9,775 nucleotides of DNA from Candidatus Krumholzibacteriota bacterium (GCA_030613345.1 JAUWMD010000081.1:1-9775), one strand, 5' to 3'; numbered from the stretch's first letter, positions 1 through 7,101 are shown. Translations and numbers: made by a program. The notes: generated by a model from the letters alone, not told the origin.

Positions 1-369
1 ACGGAACTTGCCACCGGCGTCCAGTTCGATCCCGACGGCTGGATCCTTTGTGACGCCGCCAGCGTCACGTCGGATTACGAGTCGACTCCCGCAATGCCGT
101 TCCTGTCGCAGAACTGGCCCAATCCTTTCAATCCTTCGACTACGATACGTTTCGGCCTCGACAGCCCCGGATCAGTGCAGCTCCGCATATACGACACGCG
201 GGGCGCGCTTGTCAGGGCTCTTGTCGACAAACGTCTCGGAGAGGGCACGCACGAGGCTGTATGGAACGGAAACGATTCGGCGGGAAGGCCCGTCTCATCG
301 GGAGTGTATTTCTGCAGGATGACCGCCGGTGAACAGGCATTTATGAAGAAGATGATCCTGCTGAGGTAG
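1..369 (+). CDS. C-terminal end of a secreted protein with FlgD-like Ig / type IX-style sorting domain (partial, 5' end outside window)
   Basis: The frame is open from base 1 to the TAG at 367-369, giving 122 residues of a protein whose N-terminus lies upstream. Residues 38-47 (NWPNPFNPST) open a roughly 85-residue beta-sandwich tail with the usual landmarks: TTIRF, QLRIYDTRG, the W-x-G-x-D-x-x-G-R-x-V-x-S-G-V-Y block, and a basic, hydrophobic end (MKKMILLR). In FCB-group bacteria such tails direct proteins across the outer membrane and are removed or anchored, so the mature protein is probably extracellular or on the cell surface. The residues before the tail (VQFDPDGWIL) resemble the end of the catalytic part of some M1-family metallopeptidases. 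That is a weak hint, since no zinc motif lies in the window. The gene converges on the glycosyltransferase with only 26 nt between stops, and I see no convincing terminator there. Confidence 0.85.
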   Translation, partial: TELATGVQFDPDGWILCDAASVTSDYESTPAMPFLSQNWPNPFNPSTTIRFGLDSPGSVQLRIYDTRGALVRALVDKRLGEGTHEAVWNGNDSAGRPVSSGVYFCRMTAGEQAFMKKMILLR

Positions 370-395
370 TACGTGTCTCTTGGGACAGTCAGGCC

Positions 396-2087
396 TCAAT
401 AGAGATCCGGCGGCGCTTTTTCCCACGATGGAACGACATCATCACGGACAAAAACGCTGTTGTGATCCGAAAGAAAACGTTTATACCCAGTCAGCCCCGG
501 GTCGACCGTGATCAGACGTTTCTTCGTGCTGCTCAGATCCAGTATCAGGGCGGGGCGGTACTCCTTTACCCATTCAATGCGTGTCGCACCTATGGCCTCC
601 GGAGTCACAAGCCCCTTTTCATCGAAGACCGGATTGTCAATGGCGGACCACCCAACAGCACCGATCTCCCTGGCGCCTATCCACTCCTCTCTTCCGAGAT
701 TGGCTGATACCCAGGCACCGACGTTCAGGTAGGAAGCCTCGCGCCTTTTGTATTTCTTAAGCAGATGGTCTCTGTTTTTTACAAGGGGTAATAGTGTCAG
801 CAAGATTATCATCGAGAATACTATCGTCTGCCTCAACCGGTTATAGCGGAAGGATCCGGGCAAAGCCAGCGTCACGAGGACAAAAGAGCTCAGGGTTGCG
901 AGCAGCATGGCGCTGTATCGGATCACGTCGAGAAGAAGGGACATTCTCCGCAGGCTGAGAGAAAACCGTTTATCCAGCGCTTCCGCAAGCAATCCCCCGC
1001 TGTGACTCAGCCCCGCCGTCGACAACAAAATAATCGTCGATATCCCGAGTACAAGAAACAGCATCATGCGGGTTGAGCGATGCGCCCGTTCCCGCAGGAA
1101 TCCATACAGGTAGCCCAGTCCCTGAACGGACGGTATCAGTGTCAACGTCAGAAAAGGAACATAATACCAGGGGAAAAGCATCGAGTACGTTCGCCCTGCG
1201 GCGACGAAGGGAAGCGCGTGCAATACTCCGGCAATAATCAGAGTCTGAGAGACGACACTGATCTTGCGAAATCTCGTCATACTGACCAGCAAGCCCGGGA
1301 ACAGGAGAATGTGAGCGGAGAGATACCAGTACCATACCTTTATCATTCCTCCCATGGCTGCGATATAGGAAATGCCTACTTGGATGTTTCCCGAAAGACG
1401 GGCATGCCCCGTTTCCATCTTTGCGATTACAGACTGTGGGAAAAGGTTTCCGAAAACGAACCAGCAGAAAACAGCATAGGCGGACAGAATAACAACGGCG
1501 CCAAGGAGCCCTTTCAACGGCAATCGTCTCCCGGAAGAGCGAAGCCACACCCATAGCCACACCAGCCCGATCACGATTCCATCGATCCTTATCCAGACGG
1601 TAAGGGCGACTATGACCAGGGCCATATCCATCCGTTGCTTTTGACATGCGAGAACAAAACCCAATAGCGCCGCCAGAAAGATCGATGTTTCCATGCCGCT
1701 GGATCCGTTTAACGCAACGACGGGGTGCACGAGCCATACAAGGAGCGCCCCGATAGCCGCCTCAGGCTTCTCGAATTCCGACAGCGCGAGATGCGTGAAC
1801 ATAAGCGTCGAGGCGATATCTCCCAGGAGAATCAGGAACCCGCTGGCTGCCGTGATCGAGAATCCCAGAACGCTGAGCCCCGATAACATCAGTGCATAGC
1901 CCAGAGTCGTACACCCGAAGACGTTCGTACCCAGATTAAACGTGAACTGCCCGTGAGTGGCGAGATTTTGCGCGTATCGATAGGTGATGAAAGCGTCGTC
2001 ACATGGCCAGAATCCGATAATGATCCGCATAACGATTGGAAGGAGAAAGGCCAGGACGTATACATGTCTGTGTTCGATTTTCAGCAT
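396..2087 (-). CDS. GT-C-type polytopic membrane glycosyltransferase (ArnT/PMT-like)
   Basis: This 563-residue protein has a long run of hydrophobic segments from about residue 9 to 450 and a soluble C-terminal part of about 110 residues. After the first membrane segment comes C-D-D-A-F-I-T-Y-R-Y-A (residues 29-39), followed by N-L-A-x-H-G-x-F-x-F-N. This acidic pair in the first outer loop is the hallmark of GT-C transferases that use lipid-phosphate-linked sugars. The C-terminal part (GAREIGAVGWSA, then GLVTPEAIG) matches the periplasmic domain of many uncharacterised GT39-like proteins. It probably adds a sugar to a lipid, glycan or protein on the outer face of the inner membrane; donor and acceptor cannot be told. 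The start is supported by a GGGGA ribosome site 8 nt upstream of ATG. It is separated from hemW by 133 nt and appears less GC-rich than its neighbours by eye (not measured). No other envelope-glycan gene is nearby. Confidence 0.8.
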   Translation of the reverse strand: MLKIEHRHVYVLAFLLPIVMRIIIGFWPCDDAFITYRYAQNLATHGQFTFNLGTNVFGCTTLGYALMLSGLSVLGFSITAASGFLILLGDIASTLMFTHLALSEFEKPEAAIGALLVWLVHPVVALNGSSGMETSIFLAALLGFVLACQKQRMDMALVIVALTVWIRIDGIVIGLVWLWVWLRSSGRRLPLKGLLGAVVILSAYAVFCWFVFGNLFPQSVIAKMETGHARLSGNIQVGISYIAAMGGMIKVWYWYLSAHILLFPGLLVSMTRFRKISVVSQTLIIAGVLHALPFVAAGRTYSMLFPWYYVPFLTLTLIPSVQGLGYLYGFLRERAHRSTRMMLFLVLGISTIILLSTAGLSHSGGLLAEALDKRFSLSLRRMSLLLDVIRYSAMLLATLSSFVLVTLALPGSFRYNRLRQTIVFSMIILLTLLPLVKNRDHLLKKYKRREASYLNVGAWVSANLGREEWIGAREIGAVGWSAIDNPVFDEKGLVTPEAIGATRIEWVKEYRPALILDLSSTKKRLITVDPGLTGYKRFLSDHNSVFVRDDVVPSWEKAPPDLY

Positions 2088-2151
2088 TGGAATCTTCCCC
2101 GTAAAATCGGCAGGATCCTAACCGGCTGACTGATTCCGGAGGCATCAACTG

Positions 2152-2180
2152 ATTTTACGTTATGATGCAGTCTATGACAG
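2152..2180 (-). promoter_or_regulatory. candidate sigma-70-type promoter for the glycosyltransferase
   Basis: Read on the minus strand, CTGTCA (2175-2180) is 17 nt from TAAAAT (2152-2157), with 4/6 and 5/6 matches to consensus. The predicted transcript starts near 2145 and has a leader of about 57 nt that carries the GGGGA ribosome site. Immediately upstream of the -35 is an 11-bp near-palindrome, CAACA-A-TGTTG (2182-2192), which could be an operator. GCATCA/TGATGC (2142-2147 and 2163-2168) and GTAAAATC/GATTTTAC (2101-2108 and 2151-2158) are further inverted pairs in the same 133-nt gap. These are matches by eye only. Confidence 0.35.
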
Positions 2181-2220
2181 ACAACAATGTTGGTTCTACC
2201 TAATAATCGAGAGTCAGATC

Positions 2221-3363
2221 CTACATGAACAGCAGCGGAAGCTGATCGGCAACGAGGAATCCCTCGACGGTCGGAACCGCCCGCTCGCCTTCGATGCGTA
2301 CGAGGGAGATGTCCAGCAGCTCCTCGAGAATCTCCTCCCAGCCGGGATGCTCCTTCAGAAGCGTTGTCTCGACGCCGAGCAGCGTCCTGAATCCGAGCAT
2401 GAGACACTCCGCCCTGATCTGCTCTCCGGAAAGCTCTTCCTCGCCGGCGGACGGCTTCTCCCCCTTTTCAACGGCGCAGAGCCATCGTTCAAGGGACCGG
2501 TGGTTCCACCGCCTGAGGCGACCATCGAACGAGTGCGCGGAAGGCCCGAGGCCGAGATAAGGCCTCCTGAGCCAGTAGCGCATATTGTGCCGCGAGTAAT
2601 TTTCCCCGCCAAGAGCGAAGTTCGAGACCTCGTAGTGGGTGTAGCCGCCACCGGTAAGCACGCTTGAAGTCTCGAGGAACATCTCTCGCTCGATCTCCTC
2701 GCCCAGACTGACCTCTTCGCCGACCCGCATCCTCTCCCCCAGCGGTGTGCCGGGTTCCACGGTAAGCTGATAACACGATATATGTTCCGGCTCGAACTCG
2801 AGAGCCTTCTCGAGGCTTTTTCCCAATCCTTCGAGTGTCTGTCCTGCCATCCCGAACATCAGGTCTATCCCGACCCTTTCGAATCCCGAGGATATCGACG
2901 CCTCTATCGCCGCCACGGCCCCCGCAGCGTCGTGCCTTCTCCCGAGAAAAACGAGCTCTGCGTCGTCGAACGACTGGACGCCGATGCTTATCCGGTTGAA
3001 TCCTCCCTCGACATACACCTCGAGCGCGGCCGGAGTCACATCGTCGGGATTTACCTCAATGGTGATCTCCGCTCCCGCTTCGAGCCCCTGCGTGCGTGAT
3101 ATCATGCGGGGAAGTTTCGAGACGAGATCAGGATCGACAGCCGACGGCGTGCCTCCGCCGACGTAGAACGAGCCTGCCGGCCCGGGAAAATCGTTCCCGT
3201 ACATCGAGGCCTCGGTTTCGAGAGCGCCAAAAAATCGCTCAGTGATATCATGTAATGACGACGAGCCGTGAAGATCTGTGACGGAATAGAAATCGCAGTA
3301 GGCACACTTCGTCCTGCAGAACGGGATATGGATGTAGATTCCTGGAGAGGCAAGATCTTCCAT
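2221..3363 (-). CDS. hemW: HemW-type radical SAM protein (heme chaperone, formerly called oxygen-independent coproporphyrinogen oxidase-like)
   Basis: The 380-residue protein begins with a radical SAM core: I-H-I-P-F-C-R-T-K-C-A-Y-C-D-F places the 4Fe-4S cysteines at 16, 20 and 23. The residue after the third cysteine pair is D-F, not the extra cysteine of true HemN (CxxxCxxCxC), which argues for HemW. Further family blocks are FYVGGGTPS (67-75), EVNPDD (103-108), RISIGVQSFDD (124-134) and GIDLMFGMAGQT (165-176). HNMRYW (259-264) fits the HNxxYW heme-binding motif of HemW, and the C-terminal HemN-type domain follows. HemW is a cytosolic chaperone thought to hand heme to membrane cytochromes. 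It lies 43 nt after lepA in the same direction; lepA-hemW pairs also occur in Bacillus, so co-transcription is likely. GGTGG 9 nt before ATG is a plausible ribosome site. Confidence 0.92.
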   Translation of the reverse strand: MEDLASPGIYIHIPFCRTKCAYCDFYSVTDLHGSSSLHDITERFFGALETEASMYGNDFPGPAGSFYVGGGTPSAVDPDLVSKLPRMISRTQGLEAGAEITIEVNPDDVTPAALEVYVEGGFNRISIGVQSFDDAELVFLGRRHDAAGAVAAIEASISSGFERVGIDLMFGMAGQTLEGLGKSLEKALEFEPEHISCYQLTVEPGTPLGERMRVGEEVSLGEEIEREMFLETSSVLTGGGYTHYEVSNFALGGENYSRHNMRYWLRRPYLGLGPSAHSFDGRLRRWNHRSLERWLCAVEKGEKPSAGEEELSGEQIRAECLMLGFRTLLGVETTLLKEHPGWEEILEELLDISLVRIEGERAVPTVEGFLVADQLPLLFM

Positions 3364-3406
3364 GGCATGCTTCCACCGCCACCGGGACGAGGGGCGGCTG
3401 TGGGGA

Positions 3407-5203
3407 TCAATCTTCCTTGGTCTTCAGTACGGCGACGAATGCAGTCTGGGGAATCGACACCTTGCCGATCGTCTTCATCCTCTTCTTTCCCTTCGCCTGC
3501 TTCTCGAGCAGCTTGCGCTTGCGGGTCACATCGCCGCCGTAGCACTTCGCAAGCACGTCCTTGCGCATGGCCGACATCGTCGAGCGCGCGATTATCTTTC
3601 CTCCGATGGCGCCCTGGACGGCGATCTTGAACATGTGCCGCGGGATCTCGTCCCTCAGCCTGTCGCAGACCTGCTTGGTCCTCGTCCTCGCCCTGTCGCG
3701 GTGCACGATCATCGCAAGGGCGTCGACCCTCTCGCCGTTGACGAGGATGTCGATCTTGACGAGGTTGTTCTTTCTGTAATCGATCAGCTCGTAATCGAAC
3801 GATCCGTATCCCTGGGTGATCGTCTTGAGCTTGTCGTAGAAATCGTGGATGACCTCGGCGAGCGGCATGTCGAACAACAGCTCTATCCTGCCCGGCGCGG
3901 GGTAACTGAAATGCGACTTCTCACCACGGCGATTGAGACAGAGCTGCATCACCGCGCCCATGTACTTCTCCGGAAAGAGTATGCTGGCGCGTATGTACGG
4001 TTCGAGCGCGCTCTCGATATGCATCGGGTCGGGATAGTACTCCGGATTGTCGACTGCCACTTCTTTCCCGCCGTCCAGGACAAATTTGTACAGAACGCTT
4101 GGAGCGGTCAGGATGATCGACTGGTTAAACTCCCGCTCGAGCCTCTCCTGGAAGACCTCGAGATGCAGCAGCCCGAGAAAACCGCACCTGAACCCGTGAC
4201 CGAGCGCCGCGGAGGAATCCTTCTGGTATATCAGCGAGGCGTCGTTCAGCTTGTACCGCTCGAGCGAGTCGGAAAGGGCATTATAATCGTTCGAGTCCAT
4301 GGGATAGATCGAGGAAAATACGACCGGCTTGACTTCCTTGAATCCAGGCAGCGGATCCGAGGTGGTATCGCCCTCGCCGACGATCGTATCGCCGATCCTC
4401 GTGTCGCTTACCGTTTTGACGCCGGCAATGATGTACCCGACCTCTCCCGCACCGAGCCGTTTCTGCTTCACGTGTTTCAACTTGAAGACCCCGACCTCTT
4501 CGACCTTGTAGACGGTGCCCAGCGACATGAATCTTATCGAGTCGCCCGGCTTTACCGAACCATCCATCACGCGGCAGTGGATGATCGCCCCGCGGAACGG
4601 ATCGTACTGCGCGTCGAAGATCAGAGCCCTGAACGGATCGTCCTCGCTCCCTCCCGGCGGGGGGATCTTCTCGATGATCGCCTCGAGAATATCTTCGACC
4701 CCCGTGCCGTCCCTGGCGGAACAGAGGATCACTTCGTCCGAATCGAGCCCCAGTTCGATCTCAATCTGCTCCTTTGACATATTCACGTCGGCCGATGGAA
4801 GGTCGATCTTGTTAATCACGGGGATGATCTCGAGATCGTGCTCGAGGGCAAGATAGAGATTGGCCAGCGTCTGGGCCTCTACTCCCTGGCTCGCATCGAC
4901 GAGCAGAAGGACACCCTCGCACGAGGCGAGTGCCCTGGAGACCTCGTAGGTGAAGTCGACGTGCCCCGGCGTATCGATGAGGTTCAGCACGTAATCCTCG
5001 CCCGCCTTGCTCCTGTACGGCAAGGCTACAGTCTGGCTCTTGATCGTTATGCCTCGCTCTCGCTCAATATCCATCGTATCGAGCATCTGGTCGTGGAACT
5101 CGCGGTCGGTGACCAGCCCGGCGAGCTGGATGATCCTGTCGGCGAGCGTCGACTTTCCGTGGTCTATATGGGCCGTTATGCTGAAATTCCTGATTTTCTT
5201 CAT
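3407..5203 (-). CDS. lepA: Elongation factor 4 (LepA), ribosomal back-translocase GTPase
   Basis: LepA binds the ribosome and remobilises stalled or wrongly translocated complexes using GTP. From the chosen start the protein is 598 residues, the usual family size. G-domain motifs are complete: AHIDHGKST (11-19, P-loop), RGITI (50-54), DTPGH (77-81), NKID (131-134), then SARDG. The LepA-specific C-terminal domain is present, with YGGDVTRKRKLLEKQ and a lysine-rich end. The frame stays open upstream to 5305, and a second ATG lies at 5209. I chose 5203 because MKKIRNFSI matches the family N-terminus, the hairpin at 5263-5291 would otherwise be coding, and a candidate promoter (5211-5239) puts the transcript start at or next to this ATG. 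No clear Shine-Dalgarno sequence precedes it. hemW follows 43 nt downstream. Confidence 0.95.
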   Translation of the reverse strand: MKKIRNFSITAHIDHGKSTLADRIIQLAGLVTDREFHDQMLDTMDIERERGITIKSQTVALPYRSKAGEDYVLNLIDTPGHVDFTYEVSRALASCEGVLLLVDASQGVEAQTLANLYLALEHDLEIIPVINKIDLPSADVNMSKEQIEIELGLDSDEVILCSARDGTGVEDILEAIIEKIPPPGGSEDDPFRALIFDAQYDPFRGAIIHCRVMDGSVKPGDSIRFMSLGTVYKVEEVGVFKLKHVKQKRLGAGEVGYIIAGVKTVSDTRIGDTIVGEGDTTSDPLPGFKEVKPVVFSSIYPMDSNDYNALSDSLERYKLNDASLIYQKDSSAALGHGFRCGFLGLLHLEVFQERLEREFNQSIILTAPSVLYKFVLDGGKEVAVDNPEYYPDPMHIESALEPYIRASILFPEKYMGAVMQLCLNRRGEKSHFSYPAPGRIELLFDMPLAEVIHDFYDKLKTITQGYGSFDYELIDYRKNNLVKIDILVNGERVDALAMIVHRDRARTRTKQVCDRLRDEIPRHMFKIAVQGAIGGKIIARSTMSAMRKDVLAKCYGGDVTRKRKLLEKQAKGKKRMKTIGKVSIPQTAFVAVLKTKED

Positions 5204-5210
5204 AATCATC

Positions 5211-5239
5211 AATCTACAGGTTTCCGGGGCCGGTGTAAA
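5211..5239 (-). promoter_or_regulatory. candidate lepA promoter implying a leaderless transcript
   Basis: On the minus strand TTTACA (5234-5239, 5/6 match to the -35 consensus) is 17 nt from TAGATT (5211-5216, 4/6 match to the -10). Seven nucleotides then lead to the ATG at 5203, so transcription would begin at or within a base of the start codon. It lies downstream of the hairpin that probably ends the hcp transcript, so lepA-hemW would be an independent unit. Pattern match only. Confidence 0.35.
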
Positions 5240-5262
5240 GTGCGGGGTCTGCAGGAAATGAA

Positions 5263-5291
5263 GGCCCGCCGCCGCTGACGCGGGGCGGGCC
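5263..5291 (-). terminator. GC-rich hairpin, candidate intrinsic terminator of hcp
   Basis: GGCCCGCC (5263-5270) and GGCGGGCC (5284-5291) form a perfect 8-bp stem around a 13-nt loop. It lies 31 nt after the hcp stop and 60 nt before the lepA start. On the minus strand the stem is followed by TTCATTTCC, a short T-rich stretch but not a strong U-tract. Termination of hcp is the simplest reading; attenuation of read-through into lepA is an alternative. Confidence 0.55.
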
Positions 5292-5321
5292 GGAAGGTCA
5301 ATCAACGCCGATCGACTCGGA

Positions 5322-6971
5322 TCAGCCGGCAGGTGTCAATCCCATCATCGATGCGATATCTTCGTCGACGTCGCCCGTCTGGGCGATGCCGAACTTCTCG
5401 ACGAGGATGTTGACCACGTTCGGCGAGAGGAACGCCGGCAGCGTCGGGCCGAGCCTGATGTTCTTGAATCCGAGGTGAAGCAGCGCGAGCAGTACGGTAA
5501 CTGCCTTCTGCTCATACCAGGCGATGTCGAACGCCAGCGGCAGATCGTTTACATCCTCGAGCTCGAAAACCTCTTTCAGCTTCAGAGCCGTCAGGGCGAG
5601 CGAGTACGAATCGTTGCACTGCCCCGCGTCGAGGACTCTCGGGATACCACCGATGTCTCCGAGATCGAGCTTGTTGTAGCGATACTTCGCGCATCCGGCT
5701 GTGAGGATGATTGTGTCTTTCGGGAGGTTCTCTGCGACCTCGGTAAAATAGGAACGTTTCTTCTGCCTCCCGTCGCATCCGGCCATGACGACGAACTTCT
5801 TGATCGCCCCGGACTTGACCGCTTCGACAATGTCGCCGGCCAGTGCGGCGACCTGGGCGTGCGCGAACCCGCCGATGATCTGCCCGTCCTCGATCTGCTC
5901 GGGAGCGGCGGATTTCTTCGCCATCTCGATGATTTCCGAGAAATCCTTCTTCCCGCCTTCCGGACGGCCGGGAATGTGCCTGACGCCGGGGTATCCCGCC
6001 ATGCCGGTAGTGAAGATCCTGTCCCTGTACGAGTCCTTCACCGGCGTAATGCAGTTGGTCGTCATGAGGATCGGGCCGTTGAACGACCCGAACTCGCTGC
6101 CCTGCTTGTACCATGCGCCGCCGTAGTTTCCGGCGAGGTGATCGTACTTCTTGAGCGCGGGGTAGTAGTGTGCGGGAAGCATCTCGCCATGTGTGTAGAT
6201 ATCGATACCGGTTCCGGCGGTCTGCTCAAGGAGCTCCTCGATATCTTTTAGATCGTGGCCGGAGACCAGTATGCCGGGATTGCCGCGCACGCCGGTCTTG
6301 ACCGTGGAGATCTCCGGGTTTCCGTAGGTCTCCGTATTGGCCTTGTCGAGAACTGCCATCGCATCGACGGCGCATTTGCCGGTCTCGAGCACGAGAGCGG
6401 TGAGCTCGTCCGCCGAGATGTCCCGGGTAGTGTCCGTCAGTGCCTTCATGATGAACGAATACACGGCGTCGTCCTCGTAACCGAGGACATGCGCATGGTG
6501 GGCGTAGGCTGCAATGCCCTTCAGCCCGTATATGACGAGTTCCCTGAGGGAGCGCACATCCTCGTTCCCGGTCGAGAGAACGCCGACTTTCAGTCCCTTT
6601 GCCGTAAGATCTTCGTTTTCGCCGGGGGTCCAGCTGACCGATTCATGCAGGTCGCCCTCGAGTTCCCCGCCGTACCTGGCCATGAGCCTGTCGCGCAGCG
6701 AAAGACCTTCATCGATGAGCTCGATAAAACGATTGTCGTCGAAGTTGCTGTTCGTGATCGTGGCAAACAGCGCTCTCGTCAGGAATCTTCCCGCCTCGAG
6801 AAAGTCATCGCTTCTCTCTACCGTTCTCGTACCCGGAATCGATACTCCTTTCGAGACGAAGATAAGCAGATCCTGGAGCGCGGAGGTCTCCGGCGCCTTG
6901 CCGCAGACGCCTGCTTTAGTGCAGCCCGTGTTTCCGGCCGTTTCCTGGCACTGGTAGCAGAACATGTTCAT
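5322..6971 (-). CDS. hcp: Hybrid cluster protein (hydroxylamine reductase / NO reductase), Desulfovibrio-type
   Basis: Hcp is a cytoplasmic iron-sulfur protein that detoxifies nitrogen oxides. It was first described as hydroxylamine reductase and later shown in E. coli to reduce NO to N2O and to mediate protein S-nitrosylation. The 549-residue protein has the N-terminal cluster cysteines C5, C8, C17 and C23 (C-x2-C-x8-C-x5-C), the strict-anaerobe pattern. All hybrid-cluster ligands are visible: H239 (SGHD), E263 (HGEM), C307 (TTNC), C399 (AGCDGRQ, persulfide position), C427 (AGCAKYR), C452 (GQCNDS), E487 and K489 (YEQK). The sequence follows remembered D. vulgaris Hcp closely along its length. 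The start at 6971 is supported by AAGGAG 8 nt upstream; a second ATG at 6965 is too far from it. No hcr reductase partner is beside it. It is divergent from a Crp/Fnr-type regulator and has an FNR-like site in its promoter. Confidence 0.97.
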   Translation of the reverse strand: MNMFCYQCQETAGNTGCTKAGVCGKAPETSALQDLLIFVSKGVSIPGTRTVERSDDFLEAGRFLTRALFATITNSNFDDNRFIELIDEGLSLRDRLMARYGGELEGDLHESVSWTPGENEDLTAKGLKVGVLSTGNEDVRSLRELVIYGLKGIAAYAHHAHVLGYEDDAVYSFIMKALTDTTRDISADELTALVLETGKCAVDAMAVLDKANTETYGNPEISTVKTGVRGNPGILVSGHDLKDIEELLEQTAGTGIDIYTHGEMLPAHYYPALKKYDHLAGNYGGAWYKQGSEFGSFNGPILMTTNCITPVKDSYRDRIFTTGMAGYPGVRHIPGRPEGGKKDFSEIIEMAKKSAAPEQIEDGQIIGGFAHAQVAALAGDIVEAVKSGAIKKFVVMAGCDGRQKKRSYFTEVAENLPKDTIILTAGCAKYRYNKLDLGDIGGIPRVLDAGQCNDSYSLALTALKLKEVFELEDVNDLPLAFDIAWYEQKAVTVLLALLHLGFKNIRLGPTLPAFLSPNVVNILVEKFGIAQTGDVDEDIASMMGLTPAG

Positions 6972-7043
6972 GGTCTGGTCTCCTTTGACTGTCTGGGGCC
7001 ACCCGGCCCGCGTAGATCTCTTCTGCGCGTCACCGGGAAGCGA

Positions 7044-7049
7044 ATATTA
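7044..7049 (-). promoter_or_regulatory. candidate -10 element of the hcp promoter
   Basis: On the minus strand TAATAT matches the -10 consensus at the first, second, fifth and last positions and lies in an AT-rich island of an otherwise GC-rich gap. It predicts a start near 7037 and a leader of about 66 nt containing the AAGGAG site. No good -35 hexamer lies 17 nt upstream, which fits a promoter that depends on an activator. The palindrome at 7072-7085 is centred 32 bp from the middle of this hexamer, i.e. at -41.5. Confidence 0.45.
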
Positions 7050-7051
7050 AC

Positions 7052-7069
7052 CGCCAATGGGAATTGGCG
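7052..7069. promoter_or_regulatory. perfect inverted repeat CGCCAAT-N4-ATTGGCG in the hcp control region
   Basis: Two 7-nt arms (7052-7058 and 7063-7069) are exact reverse complements around GGGA. The spacer length equals that of the neighbouring TTGAC palindrome, and the two centres are 18 bp apart. On the predicted hcp promoter it is centred at -23.5, between -35 and -10, where a bound protein would block RNA polymerase. It could be a repressor site, a second and divergent-sequence site for the same regulator, or a small hairpin in an antisense leader. The protein that binds it is unknown. Confidence 0.5.
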
Positions 7070-7071
7070 CC

Positions 7072-7085
7072 TTGACCGGAGTCAA
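7072..7085. promoter_or_regulatory. FNR/HcpR-type operator, TTGAC-N4-GTCAA
   Basis: The 5-4-5 palindrome is perfect (TTGAC 7072-7076, CGGA 7077-7080, GTCAA 7081-7085). It fits the Crp/Fnr superfamily site layout with FNR-type TTGA half-sites. It sits between hcp and a Crp/Fnr-family gene whose recognition helix carries E-x-x-S-R, the pattern that reads TTGA. Relative to the hcp -10 it is centred at -41.5, the class II activation position. For the divergent regulator gene it covers the -35 region upstream of GATAAT (7102-7107), so it could also set autoregulation. Confidence 0.7.
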
Positions 7086-7101
7086 TTCCGGAAAGATTTT
7101 C

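Noticed and set aside
970..1737. 255-codon minus-strand open frame inside the glycosyltransferase
   Set aside because: It lies in an alternate frame of a convincing membrane protein and is rich in Arg, Ser and Cys with no motif.
2081..2407. Minus-strand open frame of 108 codons across the end of hemW and the following gap
   Set aside because: It overlaps the hemW C-terminus in another frame, is Arg-rich, and has no ribosome site.
3362..4777. A 471-codon open frame on the plus strand antisense to lepA
   Set aside because: It mirrors lepA codon bias in GC-rich DNA, has no recognisable domain, and lies wholly opposite a clear LepA.
3370..5200. Frequent CTCGAG/TCGAG hexamers as a possible repeat or motif family
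   Set aside because: Explained by preferred Leu and Glu codons falling next to each other in coding sequence.
5203..5305. Longer LepA with 34 extra N-terminal residues
   Set aside because: The extension has no family counterpart, would translate the hairpin at 5263-5291, and lies upstream of the candidate promoter.
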